64,000 nucleotides of DNA, taken from positions 214,371,654-214,435,653 of the forward strand of contig NC_081411.1 of assembly GCF_030272615.1 (NCBI RefSeq), in the 5' to 3' direction. A model generated the notes under the pieces. It searched no databases. It saw only the letters and a list, made by a program, of their open reading frames with translations, and had not been told where the DNA came from. Source of the stretch: Cryptomeria japonica. Lineage: Eukaryota; Streptophyta; Pinopsida; Cupressales; Cupressaceae. How positions within the stretch are numbered: the first letter of the stretch is position 1; each line of letters begins with the position of its first letter. The position numbers were made by a program, and so were the translations under genes. Positions 1 to 11,000 of the stretch are shown here, piece after piece.

Positions 1-170
1 GCTCGCGGGTTTCAATAAGTGAAGTGTGGGGATAACATCCCCCAATTGTGGCCTCACTGGTTCATAGCTCCGAGTCGAAAGTGTTTCACGTGGAGCCGGA
101 GGGCGTGTCATTCCAGTGTCGTCGGTCACGTTAAAATTTTTACCAGACACTATTTAAAAAAATAAACCAA
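1..170. other. Unassigned GC-richer segment at window edge
   Basis: This stretch has noticeably more G+C than the sequence after it and shows no reading frame or repeat that I can tie to another part of the window. It ends where LINE-derived sequence begins. It could be the end of an LTR or of another repeat cut by the window edge. Confidence 0.3.
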
Positions 171-281
171 ATATTAGCTACCTTGTTCAAAATTCATAAA
201 ACTATCATTGGGTAAATGGGAATAGATATTAGCTACCTTGTTCAAAATTCATAAAACTATCATTAGGTAAATGGGAATAGC
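171..281. repeat. Direct tandem duplication of about 56 bp
   Basis: A unit beginning GATATTAGCTACCTTG and running to GGGAATA occurs twice in a row (171-226 and 227-281) with one visible difference. It lies at the downstream edge of the LINE fragment. The second LINE copy near 5.27 kb has this sequence only once, so the duplication is specific to this copy. Confidence 0.85.
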
Positions 282-612
282 TACCAATGAGGTTATAATG
301 CGAGTGAATCTACTCTCTAGTGATGACCATTTACCTTTCCATGTACCCAATAAATTTTGAATGCACTCCACTACTGAGCTCCAATTCAACTTTGAATATC
401 TCTTACCAATTAATTTCATTCCCAAGTATCCATGGGGAAACATATGAACCTCATAATTTAAAATATCTTAAATCTTGAATCTCTCAAGATAAATGTGTTT
501 TCAAAAAAATATATTGCATTCAAATTTATTCACCTTTTGAATAGAAACCTTCCCATAATGCTCAAGAGCATTTTTAAAGCACCTAGCTTCCTTGGTGGAA
601 GCTACCCCAAAG
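171..612 (-). mobile_element. LINE (L1-type) fragment, region after the RT core, copy 1
   Basis: Minus-strand translation gives the conserved block that follows the RT palm of plant L1 LINEs: a YLG motif, then W and K residues at typical spacing, TWKGKWSSLESR, and the I-P-I-Y end (open frame 249-443, 64 aa). The fragment starts abruptly at about 612, where an exon-like sequence takes over, and ends near 171. The same segment lies at 5.27-5.65 kb, where it continues upstream into the RT domain. This is a dead remnant; the family assignment rests on these motifs alone. Confidence 0.75.
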
Positions 613-622
613 AAGACGGCAT

Positions 623-1143
623 TTGGCTTCTGTGAAAGAAGTGAAAGACAATTTTGAACAGATTAAGAATAGAAATCTCCTTTGTGACTGGAGTATCCTA
701 CGTCTTTTGGATGGATGGATGGATGGTCCTCTCTATGGATGGAAAGTTGAACAAAGCTACAAGAAAGGCATTGGGGAGATGCTTCTTGTTAAAATAAAGG
801 CATTTATAAAGGGAGGTAAGTTTTTCCGACCATTAACAAACTTGTCACATATTTGTTCAACTGCTTAACATCTTTAGTTCAAATTCATTTGATAAAAGTG
901 TTTGAAACGATATTGATTATCATCTAAATTCTATGCAGATGGTGCACTCGTTCCGGAAATGTACTCCGGAGTTTAACTCACTAAAGAAGGACGAGATGCC
1001 GCTTTACTTTTCTCGATGGAAGATAAAATTGCTGAAGTTATATACTTCATTTTCTCCGTCTACACCAAGCCTGCGGAGCGTGAAGCCCAGTTCAGTTGCT
1101 TGATGAGTAAAATCACGCAGAATTCTGGGTTGAAGGCATATTG
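623..1143 (+). pseudogene. Unrecognised two-exon gene remnant, copy 1
   Basis: Exon 1 (623-815) reads into a GT donor at 816 (GGGAG|GTAAGT). A 123-bp intron-like segment ends with CTATGCAG at 938, and exon 2 (939-1143) continues in phase 1 to a TGA stop. Exon 1 gives 64 codons and exon 2 about 68, ending in SGLKAY. An in-frame TAA near 973 lies in a place where the second copy (6437-6642) has a sense codon, so this copy is broken. I do not recognise the protein: it shows no zinc knuckle, signal peptide or transmembrane segment, and its middle is weakly hydrophobic (VIYFIFS). It could be a captured host gene fragment or part of an unknown element. Exon 1 abuts the LINE fragment at about 612. 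Confidence 0.45.
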
Positions 1144-1149
1144 ATGGGC

Positions 1150-2268
1150 TCACCTATCCGTCACTATTATAGTGTGGAATATTATTAGTGTGGTATTATT
1201 ATAGTCCGGTATGTTTGTAATGTAATCATCTAAGCTTTGTTGAATAGCTATACTAAATCGTAATATTATGTTCTATGTGAGAAAGGAGTTTTTATTTTTG
1301 GGTGTGGTGGATATTATCATTTAGAGTATGGTAGATTTATCTCGAATATGAACATATAGACTTTATTTTACTAATTTTTTTATATATTTAGTAAAATGTA
1401 AAACATACTTAATATAGTATTAAATTAGTAATATTTACTTTCTACAAGTTCTATTATGTTTGGTTATTATTTTTATAAATTTGAGCAAGAATAATACGAA
1501 TGAAACATTTAGTAATTTTTTAGAAGTTTTTCAAAAATGATAGATTTCTTTTAAAACAATCAATACATAGAAGAGAATTTAAAATCTTAGTATAGTCCTC
1601 TTTTCAAGTATTGTATAATGTAAATATTAATAGTACATGCAAATTGTTTAAAATGGATATATGTTCATCCTATCAAATACTATAATGATATAATGAATAT
1701 TTAAGGTAATATACATTTAATCTCAATATGCAACATAGAGTGTCTATTAAGATGACATGTTTTGAGCCATAAATTACATTTATATTACATGTGACAACTT
1801 CTATGTTTTTATAATAAAGAAATGAGTTTGTTTCTTCATACTCTATGTCTAGTATAACAAATAAATTTTTTGATCCATTTTTAAAATATAAACAATAATG
1901 CAAGTGTAGGCCATAGAAAATATAGATGGTTAAGTCTTTAGATAAACAAGTACAATATAATGGCATTTAAGAATTCACTAAATATAATTAACTTTAAAAA
2001 TAGGATGGTCAAAAGAGGCTCATGACCTATTACATTAAAAAATGCAAAATATCATACAACAATTTTAGGTCATGTCACAATTTTATAAATCAAGAATATT
2101 ATATAGAGTTGTAGGAATATATAAAATTCAACACAATATATTATTGTAGTTTAGAGAGATTTTAGAGTGATAGGAATTTGGCTCTTAGTAGATGTGACCA
2201 TCAAATAGTTGAAAGAGGCTAGATATTAAGTGGCATAGGATATCAATGCATTTTTGTTAGTTTTATGT
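1150..2268. repeat. Dispersed repeat family A, copy 1
   Basis: AT-rich sequence that recurs at 6.66-7.31, 54.26-54.56, 55.37-56.23, 57.16-58.03 and 58.88-60.36 kb. Shared landmarks include TAATATTATGTTCTATGTGA, TAAGATGACATG followed by TTTGAG, and AGTGGCATAGGAT near the end. A small minus-strand open frame (1673-1966) is partly conserved between copies, but I read it as DNA-level conservation. The end at about 2268 is where copia integrase sequence begins. The family's class is unknown; I saw no clear terminal inverted repeats or LTRs. Confidence 0.7.
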
Positions 2269-3089
2269 AGAAGACCTATTAATCAGGTAGCAAGTAGTGG
2301 CAATAGCTTCAGCCCTAAACTTTTGTCCTAGACCAACACCACTAAGCATACACCTAGCCTTCTCCATCAGTATCCCGTTCATTATTTCTGCAACTCCATC
2401 CTACTGTGGAGAATACATAGTTGTCTTATGTCTATTAATGCTACAGTCTTTGTAGAATATATCAAAATCATTAGAGAAAAATTCACCACCATTATCAATC
2501 CTCAAAATTTTAATTTTCTTTCCAGTCTGCAACTCAACCATTTCTTTACATTTTTTAAATCGACTAAAAACTTCATATTTACTCTTTAGAAAATATACCC
2601 ATGTCCTCCTCCTAAAATCATCAATAAATGAAACATAATATGTTGATTTTTCAATTGAAGGGACATCTATAGGACCAAACACATTAGAATGAATAAGATC
2701 CAAAACACAAGTTTAAAGAGAACTCGAGTAAAACTGAATCCAGTTTCTTTTTCCATATATGTAATGCTCATAGAAATCAAAGTCAAGATTACAATCATTC
2801 AAACCTTCAACAAGGTTTGAATATTTTTCAAAGTCCTTAGATCCTTTTCTCCAATGTGGCCAAGCCTCTGGTGCCATAACATAATCTTCTCTGTGAGTAA
2901 CTTTCCTTCAGAAGAAAGAGCACCCTTAAGTACCCAAAATCCATTTCCATCTACCGAAGGTGAAACCCTCAAATCTTCCATAGGTTTACTTTTTACAGAA
3001 GTCTTATTACACTCAATTGTGTATGTGTCTAGCTTATACAAAGTGTCCAACCTAACGCCTCTATAAATTACCATAGAACCCTTAATCAT
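2269..3089 (-). pseudogene. Copia integrase with GAG-pre-integrase domain, truncated (element I)
   Basis: The GAG-pre-integrase domain lies at about 3089-2799, with the zinc-binding-type WHQRLGHIGEKDL motif. The integrase core follows at about 2703-2269. At the first catalytic position the usual HSD reads HSN (HSNVFGP), so that Asp is replaced. The second catalytic Asp is present in LRIDNGGEF, and the Glu lies in a GVAE context after an in-frame stop at 2401. Downstream sequence stops within the conserved region after the core, so the C-terminal integrase part and all RT are lost. The real protein would insert cDNA into host DNA; this copy cannot. Confidence 0.85.
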
Positions 3090-3099
3090 CTTACATCCT

Positions 3100-3601
3100 G
3101 CTTCAAAAAAGACTACCTACACACCCACATCTATCAGTTTTCTCATAGATAACAGATTTCATTATAAACTAGGGATATGGAGGAAACCATTAATCCTTTT
3201 TATTCTACCATCAAAAAACCTGATTCTAACTTTACCTCGACCAACAATTTCTAAATGTGAAACATCACCCAAGTACACGTTACCTGCATTAAATTCTTCA
3301 TATTCAAAAAACCAATCTCTATTGGCAGTCATATGAAAAGATGCACCTGAGTCAATTAACTAGGCATCATTACCTGTATGAGTCACTAAAGCCGCAATGA
3401 ATGCATCACCATCTTCCTTCTCAGACTAAGAATCAGAATCAATATTATTTTTTTCTTCTTTGCAATGCTTAGGGTCCATGTGACCTGGTTTACCATAATT
3501 CTAGAAAATGACTTTGGAATTTTCAAGAGATTTCGATATTCCTTTCGATTTGGACTTATCGTGCTTCTCATTATTCTTTCCTTTCTACTTAGGTATTCCA
3601 T
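3100..3601 (-). pseudogene. Copia Gag C-terminal and protease region (element I)
   Basis: Around 3300-3375 the minus strand reads the aspartic protease active site, L-I-DSG-ASFHMTANR, followed by a WFFEYEEF-type segment, the usual arrangement in copia polyproteins. A TAG stands immediately before the protease motif where Trp is usual. Upstream, to about 3601, the frame is charged, basic and broken (open piece 3386-3601), corresponding to the end of Gag; I could not find a clear CCHC zinc knuckle. The protease would have cleaved the Gag-Pol precursor. Confidence 0.75.
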
Positions 3602-4202
3602 GAATTGTTAGGGCTTACTTTAAACTATGGGATACCTTCCTTCAGATCTCTTCACCAACTAGAGCACCCACCACAACTTCAAATTTCAAAACAACACAAA
3701 TACTATTGATAGCCACAACAAGAGAATCCCACGAATCAGGCAAAGAACAAAGAAAGATATAGCGTTTCTCCTCTTCATTCATCTTAACATCAACAAATAC
3801 TAATTGAGCCACCAACATATTGAATACTTCTAGGTGGTCTCCAACTCGTCCACCCTCTTCCATCTTCAAGGAATACAATTTTTTCCTCAAGAAAATCTGA
3901 TTTAATAAAGATTTTGCTTGATATATTTCACCAAGCTTATCCAATAGTTTCTTGGTAGTATTTTCTTCATGGACATTTATCAAAATAGAGTCTGTTAGGC
4001 ACAATCTGATCAAACCCTTGGCTTTTTGATCCATAACATCATACTGAGTTGTCGCAATAGGATCTGAGGGCCTTTGGGCATTCACATCAACAACATCCCA
4101 TAGATCTCGATCTATTAACAAATCTTCCATCTTTAACTTCCACATCTAAAAATTTGTTCCATTAAATTTTTCCACGTCTATTTTGCCTAACAAACTTGCC
4201 AT
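3602..4202 (-). pseudogene. Copia Gag, UBN2 type (element I)
   Basis: The likely start is the ATG at 4202 (MASLLGKIDVEKF). The frame meets a TAG just before the open piece 4145-3642 (167 aa). That piece holds the UBN2/retrotrans-gag pattern: WKLKMEDLL, then LYSLKMEEGGRVGDHLEVFN, then SLPDSWDSLV. These are the conserved helices of plant copia Gag, which forms the virus-like particle. The ATG is about 110 bp downstream of the primer site, a normal spacing. No intact full-length frame remains. Confidence 0.85.
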
Positions 4203-4310
4203 GTGAAAACTCTTGCAACAAGATCAAAAAATAGCTTCTATAAAAGCTCCCACTCAAATCTGGATTAGTTAAAAAATCCCAACAACCCACAACTGAAACC
4301 AAAGGTGATC

Positions 4311-4326
4311 AAGCTCTTATACCACT
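4311..4326 (-). other. Primer binding site of element I
   Basis: On the minus strand this reads AGTGGTATAAGAGCTT directly after the LTR edge. It resembles the plant initiator-Met-tRNA primer site (TGGTATCAGAGC) with one change (CA to AA). It fixes the inner edge of the 5' LTR at 4327. Confidence 0.75.
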
Positions 4327-5098
4327 TGTAAGGAAGTTAAGTAGTGGAACAACTTCCTACACTAACCTTGAGAGGAGGGTAATGAAATTTTTTTTTAGAG
4401 AAAATAGAAATAAATATATTAACATTCAAACCATAACACATTGATTTACGTGTGGAAAACCCTTTTGAGAGAAAAACTCCACACTCCCAAATCCGCCAAA
4501 TATATTATTCACCAATCAAAATAGATTACAATATACTTGCAGAGAATTTTCTTCACAAGATTACCACAAAACAAAAATTCAGAGGTAACTCAATAGCCAT
4601 AAGACTCTTACACACAATCTCTATCTCACGTACCTCAAATATAGGAGATACAATACAAGAAACCGTCAAACGATATTACAAAACCATGGGCTAAAACCAC
4701 CCAATAAGGTGTAGCTGACCTTATCTCCCTTATAGATTCCCTATAACGTGTTACAACACACACCGAGATGTGTCCCTCCCTTTTACAACTCATTTATGTG
4801 TTCAATGTATTTTATATTTCCTATTTCAGGAGTACAAAGTTCAAGAGGCCATAACTTGAGAACCGTGTGTTCAATTGATGAACTGTTTGAAGCGCTAGAA
4901 AGCTTGCAAATCACTCTATTTCCTCATAAATGGCTATGCCATTTACGCCCACTTTTCAAGGTGTTCTAGGGCCTCTAAAGTCTTCAAAATCAAATTTAAA
5001 CCTTTCATTGGACCCCTCTAAAATGTAAAATTTAATATCTTCAAAACTAGTTGTGATCTGGCGATGTAACTTTACCGAAATGCTTATCTAGCCAACCA
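4327..5098 (-). repeat. 5' LTR of element I
   Basis: It begins (minus strand end) with CA next to the primer site. On the plus strand a segment near 4450-4500 contains GTGTGGAAAACCC and CTCCACAC, which match on the opposite strand the LTR fragment at 7313-7604 (GTGTGGGGTTTTTCTCC). The inner part carries a sequence like other plant copia U3 regions (CCATAACTTGAGAACC). The 5098 edge is estimated from the place where LINE reading resumes. Confidence 0.65.
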
Positions 5099-5099
5099 G

Positions 5100-6290
5100 A
5101 AGTTGCAAGGAGAATTTCTCACCATTTCGTGCTCAAATGAAAATTTACTATAAATAGTAACCTCATCTAAATGCAAGGTTGAGACACCATTTTCCCAATA
5201 ATTATAATTGAATACTCTTTCATTACCTTGCCACAAAAAGATAAACTGAGCAGCCTCACCAATCTTAGCTACCTTGTTCAAAATTCATAAAATTATCATT
5301 GGGTAAATGAGAATAGCTACCAAGGAGGTTATAATGAGAGTGATTCTACTCAACATGGATGATCATTTACCTTTCCATGTACCCAATAAATTTTGAATGC
5401 ACTCCACTACTGAGCTCCAATTCAACTTTAAATATCTCTTATCAATTAATTGCATTCCCAAGTATCTATGGGAAAGATATGAACCTCATAATCTAAAATA
5501 TCTTAAATCTTGAATCTCTAAAGATAAATGTGTTTTTAGAAAAATATATTGCATTCAAATTTATACACCTTTTGACTAGAAACCTTCCCATAATTCTCAA
5601 GAGCATTTTTAAAGCACCTAACTTCCTTGGTGGAAGCTACCCCAAAGAGGATGGTATCTCTATGAATTTAAGATGGGTAATCCTATTAATATACCCCCAA
5701 AAATAGAAACCAAAGAGGTTTTCCTCCCTCACCTCCTTCTTCAAATATCTACCTAGAACTTCAACTAAAACAAAAAATAAAAAGTCAAAAATGGATCCCC
5801 TTATCTCAAACCCCTAAAAAATAAAAATGACTATTTCAACGTTATTGTTTGGGACATCATAGGAAATAGAAGAGATATGAATCCATTCATACCATGCATC
5901 ATTAAAGTTTAAAATTATACATAATTAGAATGAGGAAGTCCTAATACTCTATCCTGAGCCTTTTCATGTCTAGCTTGATCAACAAACCTTCCTTTTTCCT
6001 AACTTTTATTGTGGGCATGGTCATGTTGGTGATGATAACCTTGTCAAGAATCGATCTCCATTTTAGAAAACTAATCTATTGTTATGATATAAATTTCTCC
6101 AATCACTTCAACCTAGTAGAGATAGTCTTAGCCACAATCCTATAAATCATATTTCATTATGTAATTGGCCGATACTCATCAAAATACTTTGACCTCCCTT
6201 AATTTTGACCCAATCCTCCTTTTGTTCTCATGAGGATTACCCATCATCGCTTTGTTCCAATTATTGTCCTATTGCTTGATTTCTACCATT
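5100..6290 (-). mobile_element. LINE (L1-type) RT fragment, copy 2
   Basis: Minus-strand translation in broken frames follows the plant L1 RT in order. About 6180-6060 gives EYRPITL, then NMIYRIVAKTISTRLK, then RSILDKVII. About 5820-5640 gives the FEIRGSIFDFLFFVLVEVLG stretch and a decayed FADD-box region (THLKFIEIPSSLG). About 5640-5330 gives the YLG and post-RT block also seen at 171-612. About 5281-5084 gives a FLWQGNE segment. Stops are frequent. It lies between element I and the second exon-2 copy, and its upstream end near 6290-6305 directly abuts the intron-like sequence. Confidence 0.8.
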
Positions 6291-6304
6291 TTTTTTTGTA
6301 AAAT

Positions 6305-6642
6305 GAAAGGGAGGTAAGTTTTTCCGACCATTAACGAACTTGTCAAATATTTGTTCAACTGCTTAACATCTTTAGTTCAACTTCATTTGATAAAAGCGTT
6401 TGAAACGACATTGATTATCATTTGAATTCTATGCAGATGGTGCACTCGTTCCGGAAATGTACTCCGGAGTTTACCTTACTGAAGAAGGACGAGATGCCGC
6501 TTTACTTTTCTCGATGGAAGATAAAATTGCTGAAGTTATATACTTCATTTTCTCCATCTACACCAAGCCTGCAGAGCGTGAAGCCGAGTTCAGTTGCTTG
6601 ATGAGTAAAATCACGCAAAATTCTGGGTTGAAGGCGTATTGA
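6305..6642 (+). pseudogene. Unrecognised gene remnant, copy 2 (intron and exon 2 only)
   Basis: The GGGAG|GTAAGT donor (GT at 6314) is kept, followed by a 123-bp intron-like segment ending in ATGCAG at 6436. Exon 2 (6437-6642) is fully open here: VPEMYSGVYLTEEGRDAALL near its start, AEVIYFIFSIYTKPAERE in the middle, SGLKAY at the end. Exon 1 is missing, replaced by LINE sequence. Compared with copy 1 the TAA is absent and few residues differ, which suggests selection once acted on exon 2, or that the duplication is recent. Function unknown. Confidence 0.45.
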
Positions 6643-6654
6643 TGGGCTGACCTA

Positions 6655-7312
6655 TCCGTCACTATTATTATAGTAGTGTGGTATTATTATAGCGTGGTAT
6701 GTTTGTAATGTAATCATCTAAGCTTTGTTGAACATCTATACTAAATCATAATATTATGTTCTATGTGAGAAAGAAGTTTTTATTTTTGGGTATCCTGGTT
6801 ATCAACATTTAGAGTATGGTAGATTTATTTTGAATATGAACATATAGACTTCCTTTTAGTATGTTTTTTATATATTTAGTAATATGTAAAATATACTTAA
6901 TATAGTATAAAATTAGTAATATTTATTTTGTACAAGTTTTATTATGTTTGGTTATAATATTTATAAATTTGAGCGAGAATAATACGAACGAAACATTTAG
7001 TAATTTGTTAGAAGTTTCACCAAAAAAATAGATTTCTTTTAAAAGAATCAATACATAGAAGAGAATTTAAAATCTTAGTATAGTCCTCTTTTCATGTATT
7101 GTATAATGTCAATATTAATAGGACATGTAAATTGTTTAAAATGAATATATGTTCATCCTATCAAATACTATATTAATATAATGAATATTTAAGATAATAT
7201 ACATTTAATCTCAATATGTAACATAGAGTTTCTCTTAAGATGACATGTTTTGAGCCATAAATTACATTTATATTACATGTGACAACTTCTATGTTTTCAT
7301 AATAAAGAGATG
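6655..7312. repeat. Dispersed repeat family A, copy 2 (truncated)
   Basis: It follows the exon-2 stop exactly as in copy 1 and matches 1150-1820 with small indels. It stops at about 7312 (ATAATAAAGAGATGA), where a plus-strand LTR fragment begins; copy 1 continues for another 450 bp. Confidence 0.75.
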
Positions 7313-7604
7313 ATTGCTATTGAATCACCTTTGGATCTCATTGGTGATACTCCTATGAGAATCTTTCTCTACAAGTATATTGTAATTTTTTGTTGATTTT
7401 TGAATAATATATTGGACAACTTTTAGAGTGTGGGGTTTTTCTCCTGAAAGTGTTTTCCCTATGTAAATCATTGTGTTGTGGTATGCATGCTATTTATGTT
7501 TATTTCTATTAATTTAATGTAATTGTAGTAAAGATCTGTAAAATTTCTGCATTTCCCTCTTAAGTTTCATGTGGGAAGTTGTTTCGCTACCATAACTTCA
7601 TTAA
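7313..7604 (+). repeat. LTR fragment related to element I, opposite orientation
   Basis: From the CAAGTATATTGTAAT region through GTGTGGGGTTTTTCTCC to GGGAAGTTGTTTCGCTACC this matches the reverse complement of 4330-4600. Both pieces keep the poorly conserved U5-type GTAAATCA and TTTATTTCTATT segments in the same order. The 5' part of the LTR is missing and the sequence after 7604 is unrelated to gag. It is either a broken solo LTR or the remnant of a separate insertion. Confidence 0.65.
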
Positions 7605-8041
7605 ACATGTGAGATAAGGATTTGAGATATAGTTTGGTTTGTCAAGAAGTGTTGAATGAAATATTGGTTACCGTTCTCAAGGATAGAAAAAGGATAACTA
7701 ATGGATGTTTGTTGGGTATTAATGGTATAAATAATTTTAGTTGACTCTTGATATTTAGGAGTAATGAATGGGTGAGTAAAGCTTATAGGTTGTTGGTAAG
7801 TAGGTTGGAATTTTGGGGGTTGTTGCAATGAATTATAGATGGATAGCTAATCACATTTTCTTTAAAAAATATTCTCCAAGGTTTGATCATCATGAATGTC
7901 ATACTGTAGTTGATAAACAAGACCTTCATTATTCTCGTAGGCATCATACTTTGGTTAATCGATAAGAATAAAATCATTCTCATCATCAAAGAAATAATTA
8001 TTAGTTTGGTTAAGGATATTATCAAGGTAAGATGAAGGCAT
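7601..8041 (-). pseudogene. Possible decayed coding sequence, Asp/Asn-rich then Gln/Pro-rich
   Basis: Starting at an ATG at 8041 the frame reads an acidic, Asn-rich stretch (NNYFFDDENDFILID), meets three stops, and becomes Gln/Pro-rich (QQPPKFQPTYQQPISF) with a 75-codon open end (7828-7601). The composition differs from the random AT-rich frames around it, but nothing identifies a family and the coding call is weak. It directly follows the LTR fragment, so it may belong to an unknown retroelement. Confidence 0.25.
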
Positions 8042-11000
8042 GGTTATAGAGTTGGATTAGGATGGACAATAAGATAATTTTGTTGGATAATTTGGTTGAG
8101 TTTGGTTTGGATGCAAAATATGGTTAAGTTGGTGGATAATAGTTTGGATTCTAAACCCTAGTGCAAGGTAAAGAGAGGAAATCAAGGAATATTTTAGTTT
8201 TTGGTTTCTTAATTATTTTGGGTTCTCATATTTTTTGGAGGAGTTTCTGGTTTTGAAAGCCTATACAAAGAAAAACAAAAAAGATTAAAAATTAAAACTT
8301 GGCTAAAAAGGTTAAGTTTATCATTGGGATTCAAATAGGGAGGTTATAATCAAATGATGATATACATAGAGAAAAAACCAATAATTCTAAATTTAATCAT
8401 GTGGGAATAACTCTTAGCATGGACCAATGAGTGAAATTCTAACAAATTTAGTTATGAATGGATAGCTAGGAATGAAATCAACTCATTAAAAAGTGCATGA
8501 TCCCTTACTAAAGGTTGCTAAAATATTTACCTTGGTTAATTCTCTCTTATCAAGCATAAGTGCATTGCGAGTTTATTGGAGTATGATCTGAATCTCTTGC
8601 ACCACACCAGATGATTACCAAAGGACTCAAGCTAGACTATATAGGATATTTATAGAAATTCTCTATATGTCACAAGGGTATGTGACCTGCTTAAGTTTTA
8701 AAAATATAGGAAAGTGAGTAATCCATCCTTTTCCTTCACTTCCCCAAGGTACAAAGTTCTTGGGGCCTTAGCCTAAATGAGAAATCTACAAATTTTGAGA
8801 GGCATGAGATTTTGATTCACCCTTCACTATTTATTGTCTATTGAAACAATAGAGTTGAGGTCACTCTCTAGGGTGATACAATCCATAGATTGGGCCCCTA
8901 AAAAAGGAAAAAGTGATGTTTATTATTCTCAAAACCATACAAGTGTGTTAGAGAAAATTGCATGCACAAACCCCTTTAGAATTGAAAGATAATTATTGTT
9001 TGATTAGCCAAATAAAAATTTGATGTTCATTTTAATCCCCTCATAACAATTATCATAGAAAGATAAAAAGACAAAGAAAACAAAAAAATGGTCTATAATC
9101 TTGTGTTCCTACAATTGTCTTTTATTCATTGTAAGTTTGATGTATTTGCACTTTAACCTAAAAAACTGATTGTTTTATATTTTATTCTTCAAGAGAGAAA
9201 ATAAGGTGCATTCAATGATCAATTATAAACATGTAAAAGATTAGTTTAAACTAAAAAATTAACTAGATAACATTAAACTCTCATGAAATATTAATGATTT
9301 TCTATAGAAAAATCATCAAAGAAGAATATTGTATGCAAAATATATGCTCACTTGTAATTTGAAAAGGAAAGACTAACTTTGGTTGATTATATCTAAGTTT
9401 TAATAATTAATCTAAATGAGTGGCCTGATCCACAATGTCCATATCACAACCATCATTCCAATGCATGGAAAAATAAAAATCCAATAAAGCTAGAAAAATA
9501 TATTAATGTTTTACTACATGTTGGGGTTTTTGGAAATTGCAAAGGGGAAGAGCAAGTAGCTTGGCCAAGTGATTAAAACCTTTTTAATTATTATTTTTTA
9601 ATCATTTAATAAAATATAATTAATTATTAACAAAATTTAAGATGTGGAAAAGTGAAAACACAATCTAGAAAGTGAAAATCCAAACAAGTGCATGGATTGT
9701 AAAAGAAAATTCCTAAAAAAGTGAGTTTTTAAAGTTTAAAATATTTTCTTGCACCAAAAGTATAGACTATTATATAATGTAAATTCATTTCTCATCCATT
9801 CTAGACATAGTTGTGACATCCATCCTAAGAGGGTCTTATGCAAATTTGATTTTTGAAGCCTCTTGAAAAGACATGCAACCAGTGAGAGAAGAAACACACA
9901 AAACACACTCATAGGTCCAACAAAATTTAAAGGTTATTATGTTCATGTAGGGCTCACAAAAAATGTAAGCATATAAATTGGAAATTAAGAAATATAACAA
10001 ACTCAAAAATAAAAGAAAAACTCAAATCTAATTCCTCTAAGACCAATTATCTTACTACAAACCTCAAAAGGGAAAGATGTTACTTATGCTTGTTTGAAAT
10101 GTTGATGTCAAATCTTTATGACATAACACTCTAATTGATGATTGATTTGTTTTTGATAGAGTAGAATTGCATAAGATGTGAGATATTGAAATGATAAAGG
10201 AATGATCCTATTTTTAGATTTTGTAAGTGAAAAATCAACAAGGAAATGAGGATAAGATCAATGGCAACAATTTAATAATCTTCTATTCCAATTCATAGAG
10301 AGGATGATATTGAATTAGTTATTTAATAAATGGATAAATATACACATTGAGTTTCCATTTAAATATGATGTTAACTTGTGAGAAGAAAATTATAAATTAT
10401 TTAATTTAATTTTTGATGAGGAGGTTGCTAATTTGAAGAACGAGTTAATTGATTAGATGAAAATAAAAATTAAATATAATTTAAAAATGAATAATTCGCT
10501 CCCATTTAATTAAACAATAAAATATTAATTAATTTAACTGATAAATAAAAACTAATAATAATGATGTGATAAATGGTTAATAGTATTTAGTGGATAATAA
10601 ATGACAATCATTAATGTAATTAATATTTTATTAATGGAAATGATAAGAGGAATATTTTAGTATCTACAACCATCTAATGCTCTATCACCTTGAGGAGGTC
10701 TCAATTCATGATGTATAATTCCTAATGCATCAAATATATGACAATTATAATTAGATTTAATTAATAATTTATCATTTAAATTAGAAATAGGTAAATAGAA
10801 AATATTTTCAATGCATGTCTTGGTACTTTTAGCCTTTAAAACATGAAACATTTCATTTTTTTCTCAAATAACCATGTGATTGATATGAAAAAACTAGACT
10901 ATGTTTTCTCAAGTAGGTCAACAAAAGTAGTTGTAGATTTATTGTTCAAAGAACATGCTTTAGCATTACCATTATTCAACACATTGTCATACTCAAATTT

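Larger units (their letters stand above)
2269..5098 (-). mobile_element. Truncated Ty1/copia retrotransposon (element I)
   Basis: Read on the minus strand this element runs from a 5' LTR (about 5098-4327) through the primer site, gag, protease, GAG-pre-integrase and integrase, and breaks off inside integrase at about 2269, where family A sequence starts. RT, RNase H, the purine tract and the 3' LTR are absent. Many stops and frameshifts are present. The protease sequence (DSGASFHMT) and the UBN2-type Gag are typical of copia. The outer LTR edge near 5098 is approximate, because it merges into LINE sequence without a target duplication I could define. Confidence 0.85.

Noticed and set aside
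1673-1966. Minus-strand frame with counterparts at 55724-55918 and 57526-57720
   Set aside because: Similarity follows from family A being duplicated as DNA; frames differ in length and start, and no domain is recognisable.
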